From assembly GCF_001423185.1 (NCBI RefSeq), contig NZ_LMOB01000003.1, forward strand, positions 62,001-126,000: a stretch of DNA of 64,000 nucleotides, in the 5' to 3' direction. The stretch is from Plantibacter sp. Leaf314. Lineage in GTDB: Bacteria > Actinomycetota > Actinomycetes > Actinomycetales > Microbacteriaceae. Numbering within the stretch: position 1 is the stretch's first letter; every line of letters begins with the position of its first letter. Below the pieces are notes generated by a model. It had not been told where the DNA came from. It did not search any database and saw only the letters and a list, made by a program, of their open reading frames with translations. The position numbers were made by a program, and so were the translations under genes. Shown here in pieces: positions 24,608 to 31,654 of this stretch.

Positions 24608-24735
24608 GCCAGCGCGGTGCGCTGACGTGAGCGCGGGCCTGTGACGTGAGCGCGGGCCTCCGGAGGGGCGCGCTCACGGTTGTGGGGTGCGCTCACGCCG
24701 ATTCCCGCGCACTCACGTCAGCGCACCGCGCTGGC
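24608..24735. repeat. Intergenic palindromic repeat family, copy C
   Basis: 128 bp, the cleanest relative of copy A: left GCCAGCGCGGTGCGCTGACG, then two GTGACGTGAGCGCGGGCCT-like units, a GGAGGGGCGCGCTCACGG segment, and right CGTCAGCGCACCGCGCTGGC. The 20-bp ends are exact inverted copies. It lies between the DeoR stop and the GntR gene promoter. Confidence 0.88.
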
Positions 24736-24764
24736 CTTCAAGTCGACAGATGTCCCTGGCGGGG

Positions 24765-24786
24765 AATGCATTGTTCTAGTAGCATT
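24765..24786 (+). promoter_or_regulatory. GntR (YtrA-type) operator/promoter candidate
   Basis: AATGC (24765-24769) and GCATT (24782-24786) form an inverted repeat overlapping TAGCAT (24780-24785), a -10 hexamer that ends 7 nt before ATG 24793. A repressor bound here would block its own leaderless transcript. Confidence 0.45.
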
Positions 24787-24792
24787 GCAAAC

Positions 24793-25140
24793 ATGTTGTT
24801 CCGCATCGATCCGACCTCGACGACCTCCCTCGCCGAGCAGATCGCTGTGCAGGTGCGGTCGGGGATCGCCTCGGGCGACCTCGGTCCGGGGGAGCGGCTG
24901 CCGCCCGCTCGCGACCTCGCCCGGGCGCTGCAGATCAACATGCACACGGTCCTCCGCGCCTACGGAGAGCTCCGCGACGCCGGACTCATCGGCATGCGAC
25001 AGGGGCGAGGCGCATGGGTGCGGGAGGACGCCGTCCCCGGACTCGTGCGGGTCGAGGAGCTCGTCACGCAACTGGTCGCCGAGGCCCGCAAGCTCGGCAT
25101 TTCGCCTCAGGACCTCAACCGGATGATCGAACGCGCCTGA
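24793..25140 (+). CDS. GntR family regulator, short YtrA type
   Basis: 115 residues, typical for the YtrA subgroup, which has a GntR winged HTH and only a short dimerisation tail. The HTH spans residues 9-76: SLAEQIAVQVRSGIASGDLGPGERLPPARDLARALQINMHTVLRAYGELRDAGLI, then RQGRGAWV. YtrA-type repressors usually control an adjacent ABC transporter or membrane-protein gene. The start ATG 24793 follows a likely leaderless promoter. The next gene, a DUF1648-type membrane protein 78 nt downstream, is the expected partner. Confidence 0.88.
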   Translation: MLFRIDPTSTTSLAEQIAVQVRSGIASGDLGPGERLPPARDLARALQINMHTVLRAYGELRDAGLIGMRQGRGAWVREDAVPGLVRVEELVTQLVAEARKLGISPQDLNRMIERA

Positions 25141-25218
25141 CCGGTCCATCCACCACGCGCGACACCGACCGTCCGCGCAGCATCATCGCCGACCACCGCA
25201 GCAGCTCAGGGGGAGCAC

Positions 25219-26211
25219 ATGCACGACACCACCACACCGCCACCGGCAGCACCAGCTCGCGGACGCATCGTCCTGGCCGGCCTCGCCATGGCCGTCCCGG
25301 CGATCGCGATCGCCATCACCCGGCTCGTCTGGGGCGATGCGCTCCCGGTCGACGTCGCCTCGCATTGGTCGGGCACTGGTGCACCGGACGACTCGCAGCC
25401 CGCCGCGGGTGTCTTCGTCGTGACGTTGATCATCGCGTCCGTCGTCGCGATCGCAGCCATCATCCTGCTCGCCCTGCCACGGCCCTCCATGCGGATCAAG
25501 CGCATGATCGTCCTGATCCTCGGCATCGCCGCGGGATCGGCCGCCGCCGTCTGGGTCATCCCCACGTGGCTCACGCTCCAGGCGGGATCGGTCGATGGCG
25601 CCGTCCTCGGTTGGTGGGTCCTCCCGCTCACCGCATGCGCGCTCTGGGGCGTCATCCCCGCGGCGATCCTGCCGGCCCGGCCGCTGCTCGCCGGTGCAAC
25701 TGCACGACCGGCGCCGATGGACCTCGGAGAGACCGAGGTCGGTGCGTGGAGTCGCAGCGTCACGGCCCTCATGTTCCTGTGGATCACGCTCGGCCTCGTC
25801 GCCATCGGTGCCGTCGCGTACACGCCGATCCTGCTGGATGGCGAGTCGGGCGTCGCGACGTTCGGTCTGTCGATCCTCGCCCTCGCGACCATCCTCTGCG
25901 CCTCGTTCGTCCGCCTGCGCATCAGCGTCGACTGGCGTGGCCTCCGCGTCGTCTCGCTCTTCGGCATCCCGATGAAGCGCATCCCGCTCGACCAGGTCGA
26001 CGTCGTCGAGGCGACCGACATCCGCCCGATGGACTGGGGCGGTTGGGGCTACCGGATCATGCCCGGCCGCTCGGCCGTCGTGCTGCGCTCCGGTCCGGGC
26101 CTCGTCGTCACGAGCACCTCCGGCAAGCAGTTCGCGATCACGATCGACGACCCCGAGGAACCCGCCGCGCTCCTGCAGGCGCTCGTGGCCCGCGCCGCAG
26201 CCCGCGTCTGA
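25219..26211 (+). CDS. DUF1648 domain membrane protein
   Basis: 330 residues. A short cytoplasmic N-terminus is followed by six to seven hydrophobic segments (from ~17, VLAGLAMAVPAIAIAITRLVW, to ~236). The first extracytoplasmic loop has PVDVASHWSGTGAPD, the hallmark of DUF1648. The soluble C-terminal region (~240-330; LRISVDWRGLRVVSLFGIPMKRIPLDQVDVVEA) resembles a PH-like domain. GntR-DUF1648 pairs are common in Gram-positive bacteria (SdpI-like immunity proteins share DUF1648), but the role here is not known. RBS GGGGGAG lies before the ATG. Likely co-regulated with the GntR gene. Confidence 0.75.
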   Translation: MHDTTTPPPAAPARGRIVLAGLAMAVPAIAIAITRLVWGDALPVDVASHWSGTGAPDDSQPAAGVFVVTLIIASVVAIAAIILLALPRPSMRIKRMIVLILGIAAGSAAAVWVIPTWLTLQAGSVDGAVLGWWVLPLTACALWGVIPAAILPARPLLAGATARPAPMDLGETEVGAWSRSVTALMFLWITLGLVAIGAVAYTPILLDGESGVATFGLSILALATILCASFVRLRISVDWRGLRVVSLFGIPMKRIPLDQVDVVEATDIRPMDWGGWGYRIMPGRSAVVLRSGPGLVVTSTSGKQFAITIDDPEEPAALLQALVARAAARV

Positions 26212-26257
26212 GATTGCCGCGGATGACGATCGGGGCCTCGCGGCGCCGGTGAGCCAA

Positions 26258-26263
26258 TACGGT
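26258..26263 (+). promoter_or_regulatory. -10 hexamer TACGGT of a leaderless gene
   Basis: TACGGT ends 6 nt before ATG 26270. This rules against the upstream in-frame start at 26249, which would lie in front of the promoter element. Confidence 0.55.
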
Positions 26264-26269
26264 GAGTCC

Positions 26270-27319
26270 ATGAGCGAAGCACCCCTGGCGACCGGACCGT
26301 CGACGACCGCACTGCCCACCACGACCATCGGGACGGGCGGTGACGCCGCCGAGGTCGGCGCCATCGGCTACGGTGCGATGTCGATCGCGGGCACCTACGG
26401 CGCGATCGCCGACGCCGACGTCACCGCGGTCCTCGATGCGACCCTGGCGGGTGGAGCGAACCTCATCGACACCGCGAACGTCTACGGCGACGGCCGGAGC
26501 GAGGAACTCCTCGGCCGATACCTGGCCGGGCGTCGCGACGAGGTGTTCCTCGCCTCCAAGGTCGGCATCGTCACGGGCGGGGGCATCGGCAAGCGTGGTG
26601 TCCGCGGCGATCGCGCCCACCTCCACGAACAGGTCGACCGCTCGCTCGCCCGACTCGGCACCGACCGCCTCGACCTCTACTACCAGCACCGGGTCGACCC
26701 GAACATCCCCATCGAGGAGACCGTGGGGGCGCTCGCCGAACTCGTGACGGCCGGCAAGGTGCTCCGCATCGGCCTGTCGGAGGCGACCGGTGACGAACTG
26801 CGTCGCGCCCACGCCGTCCACCCGATCGCCGCGATCCAGTCGGAGTGGAGCATCGTGAGTCGCGACATCGAGACCTACGTGGTGCCGGCGGCCGCCGAGC
26901 TGGGCGTCACGGTCGTCGCCTTCTCGCCGCTGTCGCGCGGGCTGTTCACGGAGGACTTCACGGCCGAGACGGTCCCGCTCGGCGGGACGCGCGGCAACTT
27001 CCCGCGCTTCCAGCCGGAGCACCTCGCGGCGAACCTCGAGCTCGCCGCCCGGTTCCGGACCCTCGCCCGGCGCCTGGGGACGACGGCCGAGGCGCTCGCG
27101 CTCGCGTGGGTGCACGACCGAGGGCAGCAGCTCGGCGCACGCGTCGTCTCCATCCCCGGCACCCGCAGCGTCGCCCACCTCCGCGCGAACCTCGCGGCGT
27201 TCGACGTCGAACTGACCGATGAGATCCGTGCCGAGATCGACACCTACGCCGAGCAGGTCAGCGGCCCCCGTTCCGCCGATTCGAACTGGGTGTCGGGCGG
27301 TCGCGAGGGACTCCTCTGA
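26270..27319 (+). CDS. Aldo/keto reductase
   Basis: 349 residues from ATG 26270. It is a TIM-barrel NADPH-dependent reductase. The catalytic tetrad is visible: Asp and Tyr in LIDTANVYGDGRSEELLG, Lys in VFLASKVG, His in LYYQHRVDPNIPIEETVGALAEL. QSEWSIVSRD and VVAFSPLSRGLFT match the AKR13/YakC-like group. These reduce various aldehydes; the substrate is unknown. The gene stands alone between the GntR-DUF1648 pair and the LacI regulator and has its own leaderless promoter. Confidence 0.87.
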   Translation: MSEAPLATGPSTTALPTTTIGTGGDAAEVGAIGYGAMSIAGTYGAIADADVTAVLDATLAGGANLIDTANVYGDGRSEELLGRYLAGRRDEVFLASKVGIVTGGGIGKRGVRGDRAHLHEQVDRSLARLGTDRLDLYYQHRVDPNIPIEETVGALAELVTAGKVLRIGLSEATGDELRRAHAVHPIAAIQSEWSIVSRDIETYVVPAAAELGVTVVAFSPLSRGLFTEDFTAETVPLGGTRGNFPRFQPEHLAANLELAARFRTLARRLGTTAEALALAWVHDRGQQLGARVVSIPGTRSVAHLRANLAAFDVELTDEIRAEIDTYAEQVSGPRSADSNWVSGGREGLL

Positions 27320-27364
27320 CGCGGTCGCGCGGTCAGGCGCTGGCCCCACCGGAGGGGCTGCGGG

Positions 27365-27389
27365 TGTTATCCGTGCCATTGGCTAACAT
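27365..27389 (+). promoter_or_regulatory. LacI gene promoter with inverted-repeat operator
   Basis: TGTTATCC (27365-27372) and GGCTAACA (27381-27388) form an inverted repeat with one mismatch per arm. It overlaps the -10 TAACAT (27384-27389), which ends 6 nt before ATG 27396. The first half, GTTATCCGTGCCATT, recurs with two changes at 30494 in front of the glycan operon, so it is a likely operator of this LacI protein. Confidence 0.55.
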
Positions 27390-27395
27390 GTGGAA

Positions 27396-28493
27396 ATGAC
27401 GTCATCCGGGGGACCGACAGCGCTCGACGCACCAGCACCGAAGGGCGAGCCGGGACCGCCTGGGAGGCGCAAGCAACGCGACAAGCGCACCCGCATGCCC
27501 ACGATGGCCGACGTCGCCGCGATCGCCGGTGTCTCCCCGCAGACCGTCTCCCGGGTGCTCCGCGGCCTCGACAACGTGACCGAGGTGACCCGGCTCCAGG
27601 TGGAGGCGGCTGTCGAGCAGACGGGCTACCGACGGACGGGGCTCGCCCGCGCGCTCGTCACCGGCCGCAGCCGCACCATCGGCGTCCTCACCCACGAGAC
27701 CGACTACTACGCGCGCTCGTCGATGATGCTCGGCATCCAACGTGCGACGCACCAGCACGACTACTTCGTGAGCGCCGCCGGGACGACGTCGTTGTCCGCC
27801 GCGTCCATCACCGACGCCATCGACCGGCTCCGGAACCAGGGCGTCGACGGACTCGTGATCGCCGTTCCGATCTGGGACGAGGTCTCCCTGCTGCGGGTGA
27901 CGGCCGACCTGCCGACGGTCGTGATCGACGGCCTCGAGTCCTTCGCCGACGAGATCGTCCGGGTGGACCAGGAGGCCGCCGGCCGCATGGCGACGGAGCA
28001 TCTGCTCGACCTCGGGCACGAGACCGTCTGGCACCTGAGCGGCCCGACGGCCTGGAAGGACGCTGGAGGCCGGACGATCGGCTGGCAAGCCGCCCTGCGC
28101 GACCGCGGCATCGACGAACCACCCGTCCTGTACGGCGACTGGAGCCCGGAGTCGGGCTACCGCAACGGCCTCCTCCTCGGTCGCATGCCGGACGTCACGG
28201 CGATCTTCGTCTCGAGCGACGAGATGGCGTTCGGGGTGCTGCGCGCCCTCGCCGAACTCGGCCGGAGCGTGCCGGGTGACGTGTCCGTCATCGGGATGGA
28301 CGACATCGCCCTGGCGCAGTACGCCTCGCCGCCACTGACGACCATCCGGCAGCCGTTCAGTGAGATGGGTCGCGTCGCCGTCGAACATCTGCTCACGCTG
28401 ATCGAGGAGCCCGCGGCGGAGCGCGAGACGGTCGTCATGCTGCCGGAGCTGATCGTCCGCGGGAGCACCGCAGCGCCCGGCACGGCGCACTGA
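27396..28493 (+). CDS. LacI family regulator of the glycan-use locus
   Basis: 365 residues from ATG 27396; GTG 27390 directly touches the -10 hexamer and is unlikely to be used. A ~32-residue basic tail precedes the LacI HTH (TMADVAAIAGVSPQTVSRVLRGLDNVTEVTR) with hinge RALVTGRSRTIGVL. The effector domain is a periplasmic-binding-protein fold (GVDGLVIAVPIWDE, VIDGLESFADEIVRVDQEAAGRMATEHLLDLGH, SVIGMDDIALAQYASPPLTTIRQP). It converges with the GH35 gene with a 9-nt gap. A shared sequence motif in its own promoter and in the GH35/PpiC divergent region suggests it controls the whole locus, relieved by a galactose- or fucose-containing sugar. Confidence 0.88.
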   Translation: MTSSGGPTALDAPAPKGEPGPPGRRKQRDKRTRMPTMADVAAIAGVSPQTVSRVLRGLDNVTEVTRLQVEAAVEQTGYRRTGLARALVTGRSRTIGVLTHETDYYARSSMMLGIQRATHQHDYFVSAAGTTSLSAASITDAIDRLRNQGVDGLVIAVPIWDEVSLLRVTADLPTVVIDGLESFADEIVRVDQEAAGRMATEHLLDLGHETVWHLSGPTAWKDAGGRTIGWQAALRDRGIDEPPVLYGDWSPESGYRNGLLLGRMPDVTAIFVSSDEMAFGVLRALAELGRSVPGDVSVIGMDDIALAQYASPPLTTIRQPFSEMGRVAVEHLLTLIEEPAAERETVVMLPELIVRGSTAAPGTAH

Positions 28494-28502
28494 GCGCCGG
28501 GC

Positions 28503-30374
28503 TCAGAACTCCTCGACGTACTCCTCGGTCGGTCCGAGCTCCGGGCGGCTGACGAACTCGACGCCGGACCCCGATCGGTGCAGTTCGAGGACGACGATCC
28601 GGTTCGACCCCGACCGCAGGAGCGGCCCGGGAACGTAGAGCGTCTGCTGCGGACCGATGTTCCAGTACCGGCCGAGCATCGCGCCGTTGATCCAGACGAA
28701 CCCCTTCGTGAACCCGGGGAGCCGCAGGTGGGTGTCGAGTGGTTCGTCGACGTGGAAGGTCCCGCTCGACAGACCGCCGTCGCCGGTACCGTCGGGCGTG
28801 GCTCCGTCTCCCGACCGCTCGATGACCGACCGTTCGACGACCGACCGCAGGTGCAGGGCGTCCAGGCGGTCGAGGGCGACGGGCCGTGCTCGCCAGCCGT
28901 GCACGAGACGACGCTCCACGAGCACCGGGCCGAGCAGGCCCTTCCGGGAGCCCAACTGCGGTCCGTAGTTGACGCGGCCGAGGTTCTCCACCACGACCGT
29001 CAGTTTCGAGACGAGTCCCGTACCGATCACGGTCACCGTACCGGCCGCCGTGATCGTCGCCTGGTGCTCGCCGTCGAGGAAGATCTGGGCGCGGTCGGCG
29101 ACGCCGTCGAACACGAGCTCGACCGGGCGGTCGGGGAGGAGGACGTCCGCCTCGTAGACGACCAGGCCGCCGTCGACGTCGAGGTCTTCGAAGGACGCCG
29201 GTGACGCCGTCCGCTCGGCGAGCGGACCGCCGAGCCCACCGAGGGCGTCGAGCAGGCCGGCGCCGTGCTGCAGTGGCACGCTGCGTTCCGGCAGGTACCG
29301 GAGCTCGGGCGAGCGCAGCGGCTGGTCCGCCATGCCGAGGGCCTCGCGGAGGGCGAAGAACTTGGGCGTGAGTCGGCCGTCCTCGGCGATCGGCGCGTCG
29401 GAGTCGTAGCTGGTGATGGTCGGCCGCAGTTCGCCCTCGACGACGTTCGCCCCCGACCAGAGTCCGAAGTTCGTCCCGCCGTGCGCCATGTAGATGCTGA
29501 TGCTTCCGCCGTCGGTCAGGATGCCTCGCGCCACCTCCGCGGCGTTGTCGGCGTCGCGCACGTGGTGCGGCTGGCCCCAGTGGTCGAACCATCCGTTCCA
29601 GAACTCCGCGACGAAGAAGGGCTCGTCGGGCCGGCGGCTCCGGAGCAGGGCGCGAGCCTCATCCGGCTTCGAACCGAGCGTGGCGGCCATCATGATGCCG
29701 GGGATCGAGCCGCCGTCGATCATCAGATCGGTGGGCCCGTCGGCGGTGTAGAGCAGCTCTTGCACGCCGAGTCGGCGCAGGAGCGAGGCGAGCCAGCCGG
29801 GGTACCTGGCGTCGTCGCCGTAACTGCCGTACTCGTTCTCGACCTGCACGGCGACGACCGGCCCGCCGTGGACGGCCTGGTAGGGCGCGAGCCGGGGGAT
29901 GAGCTCCTCGAACCAGGTCTCGACCGGCTGCTGGTAACCCGGGTCCGAGCTGCGGAGCGTGATGTCGCGGGCGGTGAGCCAGGCCGGCAGGCCGCCGTTC
30001 GACCACTCCGCGCAGATGTAGGGGCCGGGGCGGAGCAGCACGTCGAGACCGAGGTCGGCGGCGGTGTCCATGAAGGCACCGATGTCGCGCCAGCCGGTGA
30101 ACCCGGGTGCCGCGTCGACCTGGGGCTGGTGGAAGTTCCAGGGGATGTAGGTGTCGATGGAGTTGAGGCCGAGGTCGACGAACCGCAGCATCCGGTCGCG
30201 CCAGTGCTCCGGGACGACCCGGAAGTAGTGCAGTGATCCGGACCGGATGGAGTGCGGGACGCCGTTGCGGAACAGCTTCCCGTCGCCCCAGTGCAGCGCC
30301 GCGGGGACGGCGGGCTGCGGCTCGTCCGCGACGTGGGGAAGGGCTGAACCGACAGCGTCGGCGAACTTCGTCAT
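28503..30374 (-). CDS. Beta-galactosidase, GH35
   Basis: 623 residues from ATG 30374, with GAGGAG 11 nt upstream; the earlier in-frame start at 30413 is less likely. No signal peptide, so it acts in the cytoplasm on imported oligosaccharides. GH35 marks: LHYFRVVPEHWRDRMLRFVDLGLNSIDTYIPWNFHQP, acid/base Glu181 in VQVENEYGSYG, nucleophile Glu257 in FFVAEFWNGWFDHWG, and YMAHGGTNFGLWSGAN. C-terminal jelly-roll domains follow (KGFVWINGAMLGRYWNIGPQQTLYVPGPLL). It removes terminal beta-linked galactose. Divergent from the importer/fucosidase operon and convergent with LacI. Confidence 0.92.
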   Translation of the reverse strand: MTKFADAVGSALPHVADEPQPAVPAALHWGDGKLFRNGVPHSIRSGSLHYFRVVPEHWRDRMLRFVDLGLNSIDTYIPWNFHQPQVDAAPGFTGWRDIGAFMDTAADLGLDVLLRPGPYICAEWSNGGLPAWLTARDITLRSSDPGYQQPVETWFEELIPRLAPYQAVHGGPVVAVQVENEYGSYGDDARYPGWLASLLRRLGVQELLYTADGPTDLMIDGGSIPGIMMAATLGSKPDEARALLRSRRPDEPFFVAEFWNGWFDHWGQPHHVRDADNAAEVARGILTDGGSISIYMAHGGTNFGLWSGANVVEGELRPTITSYDSDAPIAEDGRLTPKFFALREALGMADQPLRSPELRYLPERSVPLQHGAGLLDALGGLGGPLAERTASPASFEDLDVDGGLVVYEADVLLPDRPVELVFDGVADRAQIFLDGEHQATITAAGTVTVIGTGLVSKLTVVVENLGRVNYGPQLGSRKGLLGPVLVERRLVHGWRARPVALDRLDALHLRSVVERSVIERSGDGATPDGTGDGGLSSGTFHVDEPLDTHLRLPGFTKGFVWINGAMLGRYWNIGPQQTLYVPGPLLRSGSNRIVVLELHRSGSGVEFVSRPELGPTEEYVEEF

Positions 30375-30571
30375 GGTGCGGTCGTCTCCTCGGATCAGCG
30401 TGCAGGCTCCCACTATGGGGCATGCATGTTATGGATGCCAAGCCTCTATTCGTCGGCTTTAAGCCACTTTGTAACGCTTTCGTGTCGGCGATTGTTATCC
30501 GTATCATTTTCTGCCAGCATGACTCCCAACCACCGCCGACCCCGCTCCACTTCCACGGAAAGGCCGCACCG
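30375..30571. promoter_or_regulatory. Divergent control region of GH35 and the glycan operon
   Basis: This region is AT-rich for the window. It contains GGCAT (30420-)...ATGCC dyad DNA, CTTTGTAACGCTTTCG at about 30467-30482 with a central CG as in LacI-family operators, and GTTATCCGTATCATT at 30494-30508, 13 of 15 bases identical to the motif in the LacI gene promoter. TATCAT (30502-30507) could serve as the -10 of the rightward operon. Confidence 0.5.
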
Positions 30572-31654
30572 ATGAACAGCACCGACGCTTCCGCTCACGG
30601 CCTCCGTGCAGCACGGCACCGCGGTCGTCGCCGGACACGTCTGCTCGTCGCCGCCGGCGCAGCGGTCCTCGCGTGCGTCGTCGTCGCCGGGGTCGCGGTC
30701 ACCGGGGCCGGAGCGGCTCCCGCGGAGCTGGGGACGATCGGTGGCACCACGGTCACCCGCGACGAGCTGCTCTTCCACATGGAACGTGTCCGCCCCGCGA
30801 TCGAGAACGAGGTCCTCGTCGAGACCGGCTCCGCGACCGTCGACTGGGATGCACCGCTCGGCGACACGACGGCGATCGACCGCCTGCGCACGGCCGCCCT
30901 CGACGAGCTCGCGGCCGACCGCGTCGTCTTCGAGCTCGGCCACGAACACGGGCTGGTGCCGTTCACCGACTTCGCCGGATTCGAACAGACGCTCGCCGAC
31001 ACCAACACGGCGCGCGCCGCACAGCTCGGCGAGGGGGAGGTCGTCTACGGGCTCACCTCGTTCCGCGCGCAGGAGTTCTACGGTCGTCTGCTCGCAGACG
31101 TCCGGACCAAGCTGGCCTCGGCCGTGAGCTCGGGAGACGACCCGCTCATCGACGTCTCCGAGGCGCAGGTCCGCGACGCGTTCGAGGCGCACGCCGACGA
31201 CTGGACGCTGAACGCGAGCACCTACGCCCTCACGCGGATCGCCGTGCCACTCGCCTCGACCACGGCCGAGCAGTTCGCCGCCCGGCTCGCGACGGAGGGT
31301 GTCGACGCCGTCGGCAGCACCGGCGCGACGGTCTCCGCTTCGACCCTCGACGGCGCCACCGGTCTCCTCGACGGCGGGTCCCGCACGCCCGACCCGCGCC
31401 TGGTCGCCGAGGTCGCCACCCTGCCCGTCGGCGCGCTCAGTTCGCCCGTCGTGGAGCAGGGCGACCACGTGGTCTACCGGGTGGACACCGTCACCGTCGA
31501 CCGCGACGCCGCTTTCGCCGCCTATGCCAGCCGCATCCGAGCCCAGCTCGTGAACGACGCCCTCGACGCGCTCATCGCCGAGCGCGTCGCAGCCCAAGAC
31601 CGCCAGATGGACAGCAACGCCCTGCACCAACTCACGATGGAGGACACGCACTGA
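30572..31654 (+). CDS. Secreted SurA/PpiC-like chaperone protein
   Basis: 360 residues. Basic N-terminus (RHRGRRRTR), one hydrophobic segment (LLVAAGAAVLACVVVAGVAV, ~24-43), then an extracytoplasmic part. Residues ~55-200 resemble the helical N-domain of SurA-type peptidyl-prolyl isomerases (IGGTTVTRDELLFHMERVRPAI, LRTAALDELAADRVVFELGHEHGL). Residues ~210-340 may be a degenerate parvulin domain (ALTRIAVPL, ELATLPVGALSSPV-like segment, VVYRVDTVTVDRD). The stop shares its last base with the start of the big wall-anchored protein (TGATG), which suggests it helps fold or export that protein. Enzymatic isomerase activity is uncertain. Confidence 0.65.
   Translation: MNSTDASAHGLRAARHRGRRRTRLLVAAGAAVLACVVVAGVAVTGAGAAPAELGTIGGTTVTRDELLFHMERVRPAIENEVLVETGSATVDWDAPLGDTTAIDRLRTAALDELAADRVVFELGHEHGLVPFTDFAGFEQTLADTNTARAAQLGEGEVVYGLTSFRAQEFYGRLLADVRTKLASAVSSGDDPLIDVSEAQVRDAFEAHADDWTLNASTYALTRIAVPLASTTAEQFAARLATEGVDAVGSTGATVSASTLDGATGLLDGGSRTPDPRLVAEVATLPVGALSSPVVEQGDHVVYRVDTVTVDRDAAFAAYASRIRAQLVNDALDALIAERVAAQDRQMDSNALHQLTMEDTH

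Noticed and set aside
27316..27336. Terminator after the aldo/keto reductase (CTGACGCG...CGCGGTCAG)
   Set aside because: The stem needs a bulge and is close to random expectation for this base composition; not strong enough to list.
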